Source of the DNA: a virus
Strand: one strand, 5' to 3'
Virus record (IMG/VR): IMGVR_UViG_3300028786_000006
Coordinates: 62,001-126,000 of that record
DNA length: 64,000 nucleotides
A model generated the notes under the pieces. It was not told the origin of the DNA, searched no databases, and saw only the letters and a program-made list of their open reading frames with translations. Made by a program: the position numbers and the translations under genes. How positions within the stretch are numbered: position 1 is the stretch's first letter; every line of letters begins with the position of its first letter. Of the stretch, positions 51,978 to 59,873 are shown piece by piece.

Positions 51978-52280
51978 ATGACCATGATCACCCTGATCGA
52001 ATCTGCTAAAGAAGCCGCCAAGACCGTAGCCCCAGGCTACTCCGACGGCTTCAGCGAAACTCTGAAGGACGGTTCCGTGGTCACCTGCATCGGCGTCCGC
52101 AGCTCCAACGCCTTCGAAACCGTGGTCGGTCACATCAAGACCACCTGGAAGTTGAACGGCAAGCGCGCCAGCGCCGCTGTTATCGAAACCCTGTATCTGG
52201 GCCAGGCCACCGACGAAGAAAAGGCCGAGATCACCAAGCACAAAGAAATGCAGAAGTGGCTGGCCAAGTTCGGTCTCTGA
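51978..52280 (+). CDS. Hypothetical small early protein
   Basis: 100 residues, MTMITLIESAKEAAKTVAPG. Helical C-terminal end (DEEKAEITKHKEMQKWLAKF). Own promoter. Uses C-ending codons like well-expressed genes here. No family recognised; host-takeover candidate by context. Confidence 0.5.
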   Translation: MTMITLIESAKEAAKTVAPGYSDGFSETLKDGSVVTCIGVRSSNAFETVVGHIKTTWKLNGKRASAAVIETLYLGQATDEEKAEITKHKEMQKWLAKFGL

Positions 52281-52289
52281 GATAAAATA

Positions 52290-52320
52290 TTTTGAACCAG
52301 CCACTTGCGCTGGTTCAAAA
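52290..52320. promoter_or_regulatory. 11-bp inverted repeat overlapping an early promoter
   Basis: TTTTGAACCAG (52290-52300) and CTGGTTCAAAA (52310-52320) flank a nine-base centre that includes part of the -35 box of the next promoter. Lacks a downstream T-tract, so an operator or a hairpin are the alternatives. Confidence 0.45.
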
Positions 52321-52333
52321 ACCTGAGTATAAT
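52305..52333 (+). promoter_or_regulatory. Sigma70-like early promoter
   Basis: TTGCGC (52305-52310), 17-base spacer, TATAAT (52328-52333). Confidence 0.72.
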
Positions 52334-52377
52334 GGTCTGACTGGCCCACTAAGGGGTCAGCTAAACGGAGATACATC

Positions 52378-52641
52378 ATGCAAAACGACCTCGCTGTGTT
52401 CATTGCAGAAAACGCTGGCGACTTCAACGTTGACGTCCGCCTGTATTCCAACTACTCCGGTCGGGGTATGATGGGCGAAACTACCACCGGCCTGGTTGTC
52501 CCAAGCCCGATGGTGTTCGCCACCTTGTTGCTGCAAATGAACGAGGCGATCCACGAAGCTGTGGAAAGTGGGGAAATCGGCCTGTATGTGATACAAACGC
52601 TGCGGTCTGACAACCTCGGCCACGACACCATCATTTACTGA
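52378..52641 (+). CDS. Hypothetical small early protein
   Basis: 87 residues, MQNDLAVFIAENAGDFNVDV. Contains a helix FATLLLQMNEAIHEAVESGE. Own promoter and followed by a GC-rich hairpin. Not recognised. Confidence 0.5.
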   Translation: MQNDLAVFIAENAGDFNVDVRLYSNYSGRGMMGETTTGLVVPSPMVFATLLLQMNEAIHEAVESGEIGLYVIQTLRSDNLGHDTIIY

Positions 52642-52648
52642 TGGCCCC

Positions 52649-52671
52649 GGCCCCGGTAAACTACCGGGGCC
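52649..52671 (+). terminator. GC-rich hairpin after small early gene
   Basis: Perfect stem GGCCCCGGTA / TACCGGGGCC with AAC loop, T-tract short. Confidence 0.5.
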
Positions 52672-52711
52672 ACCTCCCCTTCTTCCCCTGAACTTTATTT
52701 TGGTTCGGGGC

Positions 52712-52740
52712 TTGCGTTATGTTGAATGCTGGTCTATACT
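52712..52740 (+). promoter_or_regulatory. Sigma70-like early promoter
   Basis: TTGCGT (52712-52717), 17-base spacer, TATACT (52735-52740). Confidence 0.65.
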
Positions 52741-52775
52741 CCCTTCATGTTCACACAACAACGGAATTCTTTATC

Positions 52776-53162
52776 ATGGCAACTAAGCGTAAATTCAAGG
52801 TCACCATCACCGTTCGCAAGAAAGGGTCTAGTGATGCGTACGTCGTCCGCATCCGCACGGTGGAAGCCCTGAATGCGCTGGAAGCCGAATATCTGGTGAC
52901 CAAGGCGATGCGCCGAACGGGCTTTGACGTCGGCATCGTCCTGGAAATCAACTCCGGGCTGTTCAGGTTCAGTTGCATGCTTCGTCCGAAGGGGAACGTC
53001 GACGATAAGTTCGTTGAATTCAGCGCCCCCGTCAAAGCGGTCGACATGATGGCAGTGCCAAAGGCCGCCCGGGACATGATGGAAGGTAAAGGCTACGAAG
53101 TTGGAGCTATATTCAACATTTATGACAACGGAGATGCCAAGCGCGGCTTCTCGAAGGAGTGA
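52776..53162 (+). CDS. Hypothetical early protein
   Basis: 128 residues from ATG 52776 with ACGGAA ahead. Two similar halves each with a basic strand, helix and strand; contains FKVTITVRKKGSSDAYVVRI and MEGKGYEVGAIFNIYDNGD. No named family. The AAGGAGTG near its end is the ribosome site of the next small gene. Confidence 0.5.
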   Translation: MATKRKFKVTITVRKKGSSDAYVVRIRTVEALNALEAEYLVTKAMRRTGFDVGIVLEINSGLFRFSCMLRPKGNVDDKFVEFSAPVKAVDMMAVPKAARDMMEGKGYEVGAIFNIYDNGDAKRGFSKE

Positions 53163-53165
53163 TCC

Positions 53166-53297
53166 ATGAACGAGTTAGACAGCACACTATTCATATTTCT
53201 TCTGGGATGCGCCGCGTTCCTGTTCGCCATATTTGGCGTGGGTTTGTGGGCACTGAAGAAGTTCCTCAGGATGGTGGGGAGAGCATTCCGGAGCTGA
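53166..53297 (+). CDS. Small single-span membrane protein (43 residues)
   Basis: 43 residues, preceded by AAGGAGTGATCC. One transmembrane helix (about residues 7-26, TLFIFLLGCAAFLFAIFGVG) followed by a basic tail (LKKFLRMVGRAFRS). N-out/C-in or the reverse is not decided. Could be a membrane-active takeover or exclusion protein. Confidence 0.5.
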   Translation: MNELDSTLFIFLLGCAAFLFAIFGVGLWALKKFLRMVGRAFRS

Positions 53298-53352
53298 GGC
53301 TCCGGTTTTGCGTTAAGTATGGTCACATCCTCATTCACGCATCGAGATCAGC

Positions 53353-54987
53353 ATGACAGACCTCTCCAAACGACTTGATGAGTCGTTCGACACCGAGCCA
53401 TACCCGACCCACCTGGTGCGGAAGGATGGCTCCTTCAACTACGAATTCACCGCAGACAGCGGCGAGGTCTACCGCGTTCAGTTTTACCCGTCCAATGGGT
53501 TGGGAACCAACGTACGCCGGGTGTACCTGGGGCACAAGAAGGGCTCCATCTTCAAAGATGTGATGACCAAGTTCCAAGACCCGATGCGCATCATTTCGAC
53601 CATGCTGGCATCGTTCGCTGAATTCCAGGCGACGCCACTGGGCAAGGCCACCGATGGTTTCGTGATTGATGCCACCGCCAAGGCGTTCGGCCCCACCATC
53701 CGTCTGTTGAAGCGCCTGGCCGCCCGCAACCCGGCGATCAGGGCCAAATTCAACATCCTGGATACCACTTACACCTGGGATACCGCCCGTTCGCCGATCT
53801 GGATCTACCGTAAGGGCACTGACCCTATGGAAGTATTCAATGGCAAGAATGTCGACACCCCGATGTTGGTTGATAGCAAGGCCAAGCCGACGCAACCACG
53901 CATCTCCCCTGTGGCGCCGACTGCCCCGGCCCCGGCCCCTTCTCCGACGGCGGCACCAACAAGCGCCCCGGCCAACACTCTCGGTCACGTAGAGCTCACT
54001 TCTCCGATTGGTAATCTCGTCGTCCTTCCCGAAGGGAAAGGCGTGAAGATCGTTAAGGTCAGCTCTGGCACAACCATTGCGGTGGCAGACAACGCAGGGT
54101 CCGCGGAGAAGATTATCGACGCGTTGTTCAATGTTATCGACCTCGGTAGCGGGGTGATTTCATATGGCAACAAGGTATTATGGTCTAAGACCAAAGACAA
54201 TTACTATCAGATCATTGCAGGCATCGGCACCTACCGGGTTCTTATGAACGGTAGGGTGGACATCGGCGAGCGGGAGAGCGTTGGTAGCGCCATCGCCATG
54301 ATCAGGAAAATCATGGGCGTCGACTCACAGGAACAGAAAACGCTCCGCCAGCTCAGAACCATCCTCATGAAGACGGATGACTCGTTGATTGTCACTGCGA
54401 AGGTTGGTGCCCGGACGATCGTCGGCTCCCCTGACGAGGTTAGACATACACTGTCTGACATGAACGACCAGGACGCCCTGGGGCGTATCGTTTCAACTAG
54501 ACTCGCCCCCGCCCCCAAGCCAACTATCAAGGCCTCCGTTCCAAAGACCGCAGCGGTTGCTCCTAAAGCTGCCCCTCCGGTGGCGGGGCCAGTGCCCAAT
54601 GTGGCCCCGAAACCTACCCCTTTGGAGTCACTCACTACCCTCCAGGCCAAGTGGAAGGAGCGCTACGACGGTGTGAATTATGGTCAGATTTACATTCAGG
54701 TGAACGGCGTCTACAATGACAACCAGTTCAGTGTAAGCTGGGATATCACCGAGCGCCGGACAACCCCTCGTGAGATCTACACCCAGAACAAGTATGACAT
54801 CGGCTCAGCCAACAGTGTTATCACCCAGCTGGAAGGTATTGCCCGCACCATGGGCTTCGATACCCAAGCGGCGTACTGTACCTTCGATACTATCGTGGAC
54901 GATGAGCGCCGGATCGAGTCGAACGGCGACAGCCTCTACAGTGAATATGAACAGTCGATCGGTGGCCACCTCGACGTGAAACTGTAA
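53353..54987 (+). CDS. Large three-domain protein of unknown function
   Basis: 544 residues. Domain 1 (about 1-170) is alpha/beta with DGSFNYEFTADSGEVYRVQF; a Pro/Ala-rich linker (about 183-213); domain 2 (about 214-385) with GNLVVLPEGKGVKIVKVSSG and GTYRVLMNGRVDIGERESV; a second Pro/Ala linker (about 390-425); domain 3 (about 430-544) with WKERYDGVNYGQIYIQVNGV. No catalytic motif or family recognised. The same kind of Pro/Ala linker appears in the two-domain paralogues at 46-48 kb. Ends at a strong terminator. Confidence 0.6.
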   Translation: MTDLSKRLDESFDTEPYPTHLVRKDGSFNYEFTADSGEVYRVQFYPSNGLGTNVRRVYLGHKKGSIFKDVMTKFQDPMRIISTMLASFAEFQATPLGKATDGFVIDATAKAFGPTIRLLKRLAARNPAIRAKFNILDTTYTWDTARSPIWIYRKGTDPMEVFNGKNVDTPMLVDSKAKPTQPRISPVAPTAPAPAPSPTAAPTSAPANTLGHVELTSPIGNLVVLPEGKGVKIVKVSSGTTIAVADNAGSAEKIIDALFNVIDLGSGVISYGNKVLWSKTKDNYYQIIAGIGTYRVLMNGRVDIGERESVGSAIAMIRKIMGVDSQEQKTLRQLRTILMKTDDSLIVTAKVGARTIVGSPDEVRHTLSDMNDQDALGRIVSTRLAPAPKPTIKASVPKTAAVAPKAAPPVAGPVPNVAPKPTPLESLTTLQAKWKERYDGVNYGQIYIQVNGVYNDNQFSVSWDITERRTTPREIYTQNKYDIGSANSVITQLEGIARTMGFDTQAAYCTFDTIVDDERRIESNGDSLYSEYEQSIGGHLDVKL

Positions 54988-55002
54988 CACTACGTTACAC
55001 CA

Positions 55003-55037
55003 AAAGACGCACCGGGCAACCGGGGCGTCTTTTTATT
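55003..55037 (+). terminator. Intrinsic terminator
   Basis: AAAGACGC / GCGTCTTTTT stem; followed by ATTGTCTGAGGGGTTT as after the terminator at 51868. Confidence 0.85.
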
Positions 55038-55047
55038 GTCTGAGGGG

Positions 55048-55075
55048 TTTACAAGTTCAAGAAACCAAGTATACT
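55048..55075 (+). promoter_or_regulatory. Sigma70-like early promoter
   Basis: TTTACA (55048-55053), 16-base spacer with AGTTCAAG, TATACT (55070-55075), then GAGCTCA. Confidence 0.7.
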
Positions 55076-55111
55076 GAGCTCACTGAAACACAAACCACTG
55101 AGGGTTTAACC

Positions 55112-55510
55112 ATGAAACACCAACACACCATCACCGCAGAATACCCAGCTTACGACGTCCTGACCCGCGCTGAAGTCGATGGCGTCCTCTGGATCTCGGT
55201 TGACGACAAGCTTTGCTTGGTCGGTGACCACATGCGTCACTACCAGGCTGGCAGCGTGGTGCGCTACGCCCAGCAGTACGACGAGTGCCCAATCAAGGCC
55301 GTCAAGCGTGCCACCGATAACGGCCACGACCTGCACTGGATCAACCAGCTGTCCGCTTCGATCACCAGCCACCAGCGCCCTCGTGAAACCTACATCTGCG
55401 TCGCCATCGGCCAGACCGTCCGCTTCGAGGGCCTCTACTTCCTGGTCACCCTCGAGGGCAACAATAACCTGGGCCTGAAGCCTCACAGCCTCCTGAAAGA
55501 ACACAACTAA
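55112..55510 (+). CDS. Hypothetical early protein
   Basis: 132 residues, MKHQHTITAEYPAYDVLTRA. Rich in His, C-biased codons. Alpha/beta; not recognised. Own promoter module (terminator, repeated spacer, promoter) like the gene at 51978. Confidence 0.5.
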   Translation: MKHQHTITAEYPAYDVLTRAEVDGVLWISVDDKLCLVGDHMRHYQAGSVVRYAQQYDECPIKAVKRATDNGHDLHWINQLSASITSHQRPRETYICVAIGQTVRFEGLYFLVTLEGNNNLGLKPHSLLKEHN

Positions 55511-55519
55511 ACTGAACCA

Positions 55520-55535
55520 GGCCCCTCCGGGGGCC
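55520..55535 (+). terminator. Short GC hairpin between small early genes
   Basis: GGCCCC(TCCG)GGGGCC stem, no long T run; weak attenuator candidate. Confidence 0.35.
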
Positions 55536-55553
55536 GCCCCTTGGAGATACATC

Positions 55554-55838
55554 ATGCTGAAGTTTTTGCTTGGGTTGTTCGCTGGCCTCATTATCGCCCT
55601 GAATTTCCCCCAGGCCCCGGCCGCAGCCAACGCGATGGCCCGTGCCGGTGGGGCCGCCCTCTGTCGCTTTGCCGAGTCTGAGAAGTGCTCCACCATGGTT
55701 CTGCGTATGTTCTCGCCGGCTGACGAGATGGTTGGCCTGTCCCCAGAAGAGATGGTAGCGGCCCCAACAGGAACCCTCAGTCGCATCGTGAGCAACGCAA
55801 TGCGCCCGGCGCCGGTACGTGGCACCCCGGTGGAATAA
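55554..55838 (+). CDS. Hypothetical protein with N-terminal signal/anchor
   Basis: 94 residues. Begins MLKFLLGLFAGLIIALNFPQ, a hydrophobic segment with an AxA-type end near residues 23-27 that could be cleaved by signal peptidase. Two Cys (residues 37 and 45) may form a disulphide in the periplasm. Function unknown. Confidence 0.5.
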   Translation: MLKFLLGLFAGLIIALNFPQAPAAANAMARAGGAALCRFAESEKCSTMVLRMFSPADEMVGLSPEEMVAAPTGTLSRIVSNAMRPAPVRGTPVE

Positions 55839-55911
55839 CCGGTTGAACCCCAAACGCATACCCTGGGCCTTGAGCTTGGGGTATGATGGGCACCTACCAA
55901 TGGAGGCTGCC

Positions 55912-56154
55912 ATGAAAACTCTGTACAGCATCACCGGCCGGGAACAGGATGTGCGCATTCTGACTAGCTTAACTGAAGTCCGGGAAGAGGTCGTCGCTTT
56001 CAGCGGCACCGGCCCAGAAGCTTGCTGGATCAGTGCTGACCCGCTGAGTAACCTGAACCAGCGCGACGGCAAACTGAAAATTCGACAGCTGGACGGTTGC
56101 GGTGTGTTCGAACACAACATCGTTGTTATCCAGCGCCACGACGTCAACATCTAA
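55912..56154 (+). CDS. Hypothetical small protein
   Basis: 80 residues from ATG 55912, chosen because GGAGG at 55902-55906 precedes it; an ATG four codons earlier is in frame. Starts MKTLYSITGREQDVRILTSL. Not recognised. Directly precedes the PLP enzyme. Confidence 0.5.
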   Translation: MKTLYSITGREQDVRILTSLTEVREEVVAFSGTGPEACWISADPLSNLNQRDGKLKIRQLDGCGVFEHNIVVIQRHDVNI

Positions 56155-56179
56155 ACAAGCTCTCACTGAGGAGAACACC

Positions 56180-57337
56180 ATGCAACCTGCGATCAATAGT
56201 ACCATCTTCGACACCCTGTCCATCAACCGTGCCAAGTCCCGTTGGGACGAGCACCTGTTCGACATGGTGCCTGTGCAAGAACTGGCCAACCCGGTAACCG
56301 GTCAAACCATGAAGTTCAAGCGTGGCGACTACTTCGCCCCCCTGGGCTACGGTGGCATCAACGGCGACAAGCTACGAGTGGCTATCCACATCCTGAGCGA
56401 GCACGCCAAGCGCGGCGGTGCCAAGTTGCTGGCCCACGGTACAGTCATGGGCTCCCCACAGTCCCCGATGGCCGCTGCAGTTGCCCGCCACTTCGACTAC
56501 AAGACCATCACCGTCCTGGGCGGCACCAAGCCTGAGACCTGCATCAAGAAAGACACCATTCAGATGGCCGCCTGGTTCGGCAGCGAGTTCGCCTTCGTGG
56601 GCAACGGCTACAACAACGTCATCCAGCCTCGTGTTCAGAAGATCCTGGCTGAGCGAGCGCCGACCGGCTTGTACCTCGAGTACGGCATCACCCTGGACCA
56701 CAACAAACACCCGGCGGCCGACATCGCAGCCTTCCATGGCATCGGTGCTGAGCAAGTACAGAACATCCCTGACGACGTCGACACCCTGGTCATCCCGTTC
56801 GGCTCGGCGAACTCCGGCACCTCCATCCTGCTGGGCCTGTGCAAGTATCCCAAGCCCAACATCAAGGAAGTGGTCCTGGTAGGCATCGGCCCCAACCGCG
56901 TACGCTTCATGCAAGAGCGCCTGGCGGTTATCGGTAAGCATCTGGGCATCGACACCGACATGTTCGACCTGACCGAGACTGACAAGGTCGAAGTGAACAA
57001 GACGGCAGACATCGCCAACTTCTTCGACGGCGGGCCGACCACGCGGGCCAAGTATTACCGCATGACCCACTATGACCTGCACTCCACCAAGTACGTTGAG
57101 TACAATGACCTGATGGAATACAACTGGAACGGCCTGGAGCTGCACCCTCGATACGAAGGCAAGGTGATGACCTACCTCCAGGAAAAGCATCCTGAACTGA
57201 TCCGCCCAACCGCGCTGTTCTGGATCGTCGGCAGCAAGCCGCGCATCGAGCCGATGCTGGCCAGTATGGGCCACGAGATCAGCGAGGAAGCCCCGACTGC
57301 AGTCGACCTGCTGACTCCGGTACAAGCGGCGGCGTAA
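56180..57337 (+). CDS. Fold-type II PLP-dependent enzyme (ACC deaminase/tryptophan synthase beta superfamily-like)
   Basis: 385 residues, GAGGAG ahead of ATG. YGGINGDKLRVA gives the PLP lysine (Lys64) in the G-x-N-x-x-K pattern; HGTVMGSPQSPMAAAVARHF (86-105) is the substrate-carboxylate loop of this superfamily; PFGSANSGTSILLGL (206-220) is the phosphate-binding loop. The fold-type II superfamily includes cysteine synthase, ACC deaminase and threonine deaminase. A phage-encoded member next to kinases and a thymidylate synthase-family gene could process the amino acid attached to modified thymine, as PLP enzymes do in some hypermodified phages, or supply host metabolism. The exact substrate cannot be read from sequence. 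Confidence 0.75.
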   Translation: MQPAINSTIFDTLSINRAKSRWDEHLFDMVPVQELANPVTGQTMKFKRGDYFAPLGYGGINGDKLRVAIHILSEHAKRGGAKLLAHGTVMGSPQSPMAAAVARHFDYKTITVLGGTKPETCIKKDTIQMAAWFGSEFAFVGNGYNNVIQPRVQKILAERAPTGLYLEYGITLDHNKHPAADIAAFHGIGAEQVQNIPDDVDTLVIPFGSANSGTSILLGLCKYPKPNIKEVVLVGIGPNRVRFMQERLAVIGKHLGIDTDMFDLTETDKVEVNKTADIANFFDGGPTTRAKYYRMTHYDLHSTKYVEYNDLMEYNWNGLELHPRYEGKVMTYLQEKHPELIRPTALFWIVGSKPRIEPMLASMGHEISEEAPTAVDLLTPVQAAA

Positions 57338-57375
57338 AGTCGTAACGGCACAGAGACGGCACTCGAGGAGGCCTG

Positions 57376-57609
57376 ATGTTCAGTAACAAGCGAATTCGCT
57401 GCCATATCCTAGACCGGACAGACCAGGTCGCTATGGGTAAGGAGCACCTGGCGTATATGGTGAAGCGTACCCCTGGCTTGGAGAAGGCCATCACGGATGC
57501 TCAGAAAGCTCTAGACGACCACCGTGCGGCCATTGCCGATCAGGAAAAGTTCATCAAGGACGTCGAGGCCACTCTGGGCATCCACTGGCTGGAAAACCCA
57601 CCATACTGA
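57376..57609 (+). CDS. Small helical protein
   Basis: 77 residues, MFSNKRIRCHILDRTDQVAM. Helical with TPGLEKAITDAQKALDDHRA. GAGGAGG ahead of ATG. Lies between the PLP enzyme and the P-loop kinase; unknown. Confidence 0.5.
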   Translation: MFSNKRIRCHILDRTDQVAMGKEHLAYMVKRTPGLEKAITDAQKALDDHRAAIADQEKFIKDVEATLGIHWLENPPY

Positions 57610-57617
57610 GGACACAT

Positions 57618-58343
57618 ATGAGCACGTTATTCCGTAAGGATGCTGTACACCACCACATGTTCGACGAGCCGGACTACAGCCAGGTGGAAGCATTCATGAA
57701 CCGGGCCGGGGCTCACAAGGCCCCAATCTTGTTGTACCTGAAAGGCACCAATGGTTCAGGGAAGTCGACAATTCCGACCCTGCTCCGCGACTATGATCCT
57801 GATGCTTTTTTCGCGGTGGTGAATAACCGCAAGCTGCTGACCGTGTTCCCGTCCTTTCGCATCGTTGCCTGTGGCAAGTATGACGACAGCAACAGCAAGG
57901 GGTGCGATGCCCTGAAGGATACGGAGGAGATGATTGAGGCCCTGAAACTGGCGGCTGAACACTTCCCTGCGTACGACCTGATATTCGAGGGTATCATCCC
58001 TGCGACGATTGAAGGTCCATGGGTGCCCCGGTTACTGGAACATGCAGGGCCGTACCGGACACTGGTGCTGGGGTACATCAACATCCCAGTGGAAACCTGC
58101 ATCGAGCGTATCAAAGGCCGCAACGCGCCGGGTAAAGAGTTCAAAGAAGACCTGGTGCGCGGCAAGTACGAAGGCATGATGAAGTCGATGGAGCGCCATC
58201 ATGAGGTGTTCCCGGACATCTTGATGTACCACATCGACACCGACAAACCCAAGAACGATATGCTCTGGGACTTCTTGAACCGTTCATGGTTTGTCGGCCA
58301 CCAACCAGGCGAGGCATTGAGCCTTGCGGAGCTTGCCTCGTAA
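57618..58343 (+). CDS. P-loop kinase with GKYD...GCD motif
   Basis: 241 residues. Walker A LKGTNGSGKST (41-51), then GKYDDSNSKGCDALK (86-100), a signature of a widespread phage P-loop kinase family whose members are found beside kinase helical-domain proteins; FEGIIPATIEG follows (about 125-135). Together with the helical-domain protein at 39 kb this family may form the 5-hmdU DNA kinase. An alternative is a deoxynucleotide or zeta-like kinase. Ends shortly before a strong terminator. Confidence 0.65.
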   Translation: MSTLFRKDAVHHHMFDEPDYSQVEAFMNRAGAHKAPILLYLKGTNGSGKSTIPTLLRDYDPDAFFAVVNNRKLLTVFPSFRIVACGKYDDSNSKGCDALKDTEEMIEALKLAAEHFPAYDLIFEGIIPATIEGPWVPRLLEHAGPYRTLVLGYINIPVETCIERIKGRNAPGKEFKEDLVRGKYEGMMKSMERHHEVFPDILMYHIDTDKPKNDMLWDFLNRSWFVGHQPGEALSLAELAS

Positions 58344-58394
58344 CACTGTTCGCACTACTATACACCCAGCTACACATCTCTGGCGTTTCCCTTT

Positions 58395-58432
58395 GAGCCC
58401 CGGCGTCTAACCCCGCGCCGGGGCTCCTTTTT
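58395..58432 (+). terminator. Intrinsic terminator
   Basis: AGCCCCGGCG / CGCCGGGGCT stem followed by CCTTTTT; separates the PLP/kinase unit from the thymidylate synthase-family unit. Confidence 0.85.
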
Positions 58433-58444
58433 GATGGAGCATGT

Positions 58445-58774
58445 ATGACCCGCCACGACCCTTTGATTATGGAAGACCAACAGAAGCACGACAACAGACG
58501 CGGTAAGATCGCTCTGTCTCTCGCAGCTGCTCTAGCCATGGTAGGCGGCCCAACATCAGGGATCCCCTTCTTTGGCCCGGCACCCCGGTCCTTCCGCCCA
58601 CGCCCCCAAGCCACGCCAGAACAGATCGCGGCTGGTTTGAAGGCAAGCGCTGAAGCCAAGCTCAAGCGAGAAAAACGTCGTCTTCGTAATGTTCGCCATT
58701 CCGGAGCCTCCCCAACGCATGTCAATCCACCAATCCCTCGACTTCAATGTGATTCAGGGCAAGTCGACCTCTGA
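58445..58774 (+). CDS. Hypothetical protein overlapping the thymidylate synthase-family gene
   Basis: 109 residues, with GGAG ahead of ATG 58445. A hydrophobic SLAAALAMVGGPTSG segment, then a Pro-rich and a basic part. The last about 18 codons overlap the start of the next gene in another frame and look less protein-like. Probably a real small gene whose 3' end is read into its neighbour, but unknown. Confidence 0.45.
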   Translation: MTRHDPLIMEDQQKHDNRRGKIALSLAAALAMVGGPTSGIPFFGPAPRSFRPRPQATPEQIAAGLKASAEAKLKREKRRLRNVRHSGASPTHVNPPIPRLQCDSGQVDL

Positions 58775-59873
58775 TACCATCTACCAGGCGTATGACGCCA
58801 TCTTGACCCGAGGCGTTGATGTTCAGACCCGCAATGGGGCCGCTCGAACAATCTTCAACGCTTTGATGTTCACCGAAAACCCACGCCACCGCCACCTGGC
58901 CCTTGAAGGCCGCAGCTCCAACATCTTCCAAATGATGGCGGAAACCCTCTGGGTGCTGTCTGGTAGCGGCCGCGTCACCGGGTTCCTTGAGTACTTCTTG
59001 CCTCGCGCTTTGAACTATTCCGACGACGGCGTAAGCTGGCGCGGCGCCTACGGCCCACGTCTGCTGCGTAACAACCAGCTCGACGCAGCGGTTGAAGCCT
59101 TCGTACAGGATGGTCTGCAAACCCGCCGGGCAATCGTGTCGATCTTCGACCCTTCCCTGGACACCCAGGACGCCCTGAAAGAAGTCTATGGTCTGGACAA
59201 CACCAAGGACTTGCCGTGCAACCTTCTGCTGAACTTCTACACCGACGCCCTGGGCCGCTTCTGTGTGAAGCTGGTTCAACGTTCTGGTGACGTGTTGTTC
59301 GGCGCCGGTAGCATCAACCCGTTTGAGTTCACGCTCATTCAAGAGCTGGTCTATCAGAAGGTTCGCCAACACTACCCAGGCCTCCAGCTCGGCCCGTTCG
59401 TTCATGACGTGACCAACCTCCACGTCTACGAGCAGTTCAAACCCCAGGCCCAAAAGGCTTGCGGTACGCCCCAGGTCGCATTGGGCCACAACACCGATCT
59501 GGCCTGCCAGGAAGCCTGGAACGTCTGCTCATTTGAAGAGCTGGCCTATACCCTGGAAGCGTTCGTTGATGCCGCCGAGGACTTCATTCGGTCCCCGAGC
59601 CGCGATACCAGCGACGCCTTTGAACGCCAGTTCGCCCTGACTGCTCAAAAGATCAACCACTCGATGGATAGCGCTGACAATCTTCTGATTGACTACGCCT
59701 TCATCACCATGCGTTACCTGCAGGCTAAATTGTTGCCTAGCGTCCTTGAACATAAGCGCATCGGCCTCTGCAAGCATGCGCCGGAAGACTTGATTTTGGC
59801 TATCAAACAATCCAAATTCAACCCTTTCGACCGAGTTATCATCTATGACGGCAGCTTCGCCTCTCTGCAGTAA
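58719..59873 (+). CDS. Thymidylate synthase-family enzyme, candidate dUMP hydroxymethylase
   Basis: 384 residues from ATG 58719; ATG 58689 is in frame and neither has a good ribosome site. TS-family features: ETLWVLSG (75-82), LPCNLLLNFY with catalytic Cys167, VQRSGDVLFG with the phosphate-binding Arg188, the base-recognising Asn200 in SINPFEF, and NLHVYEQF with His235/Tyr237. Asn rather than Asp at the base-recognition position predicts dUMP, not dCMP, as substrate. The PCN triad in place of PCH and the hypermodification genes nearby point to a phage dUMP hydroxymethylase making 5-hydroxymethyl-dUMP; ordinary thymidylate synthase is the alternative. dNMP kinase follows with an overlap. Confidence 0.7.
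   Translation: MSIHQSLDFNVIQGKSTSDTIYQAYDAILTRGVDVQTRNGAARTIFNALMFTENPRHRHLALEGRSSNIFQMMAETLWVLSGSGRVTGFLEYFLPRALNYSDDGVSWRGAYGPRLLRNNQLDAAVEAFVQDGLQTRRAIVSIFDPSLDTQDALKEVYGLDNTKDLPCNLLLNFYTDALGRFCVKLVQRSGDVLFGAGSINPFEFTLIQELVYQKVRQHYPGLQLGPFVHDVTNLHVYEQFKPQAQKACGTPQVALGHNTDLACQEAWNVCSFEELAYTLEAFVDAAEDFIRSPSRDTSDAFERQFALTAQKINHSMDSADNLLIDYAFITMRYLQAKLLPSVLEHKRIGLCKHAPEDLILAIKQSKFNPFDRVIIYDGSFASLQ

Noticed and set aside
56180-57337. First reading as a nicotinamide phosphoribosyltransferase
   Set aside because: Expected phosphoribosyltransferase motifs are missing while PLP-lysine, substrate and phosphate loops of fold-type II enzymes are present.
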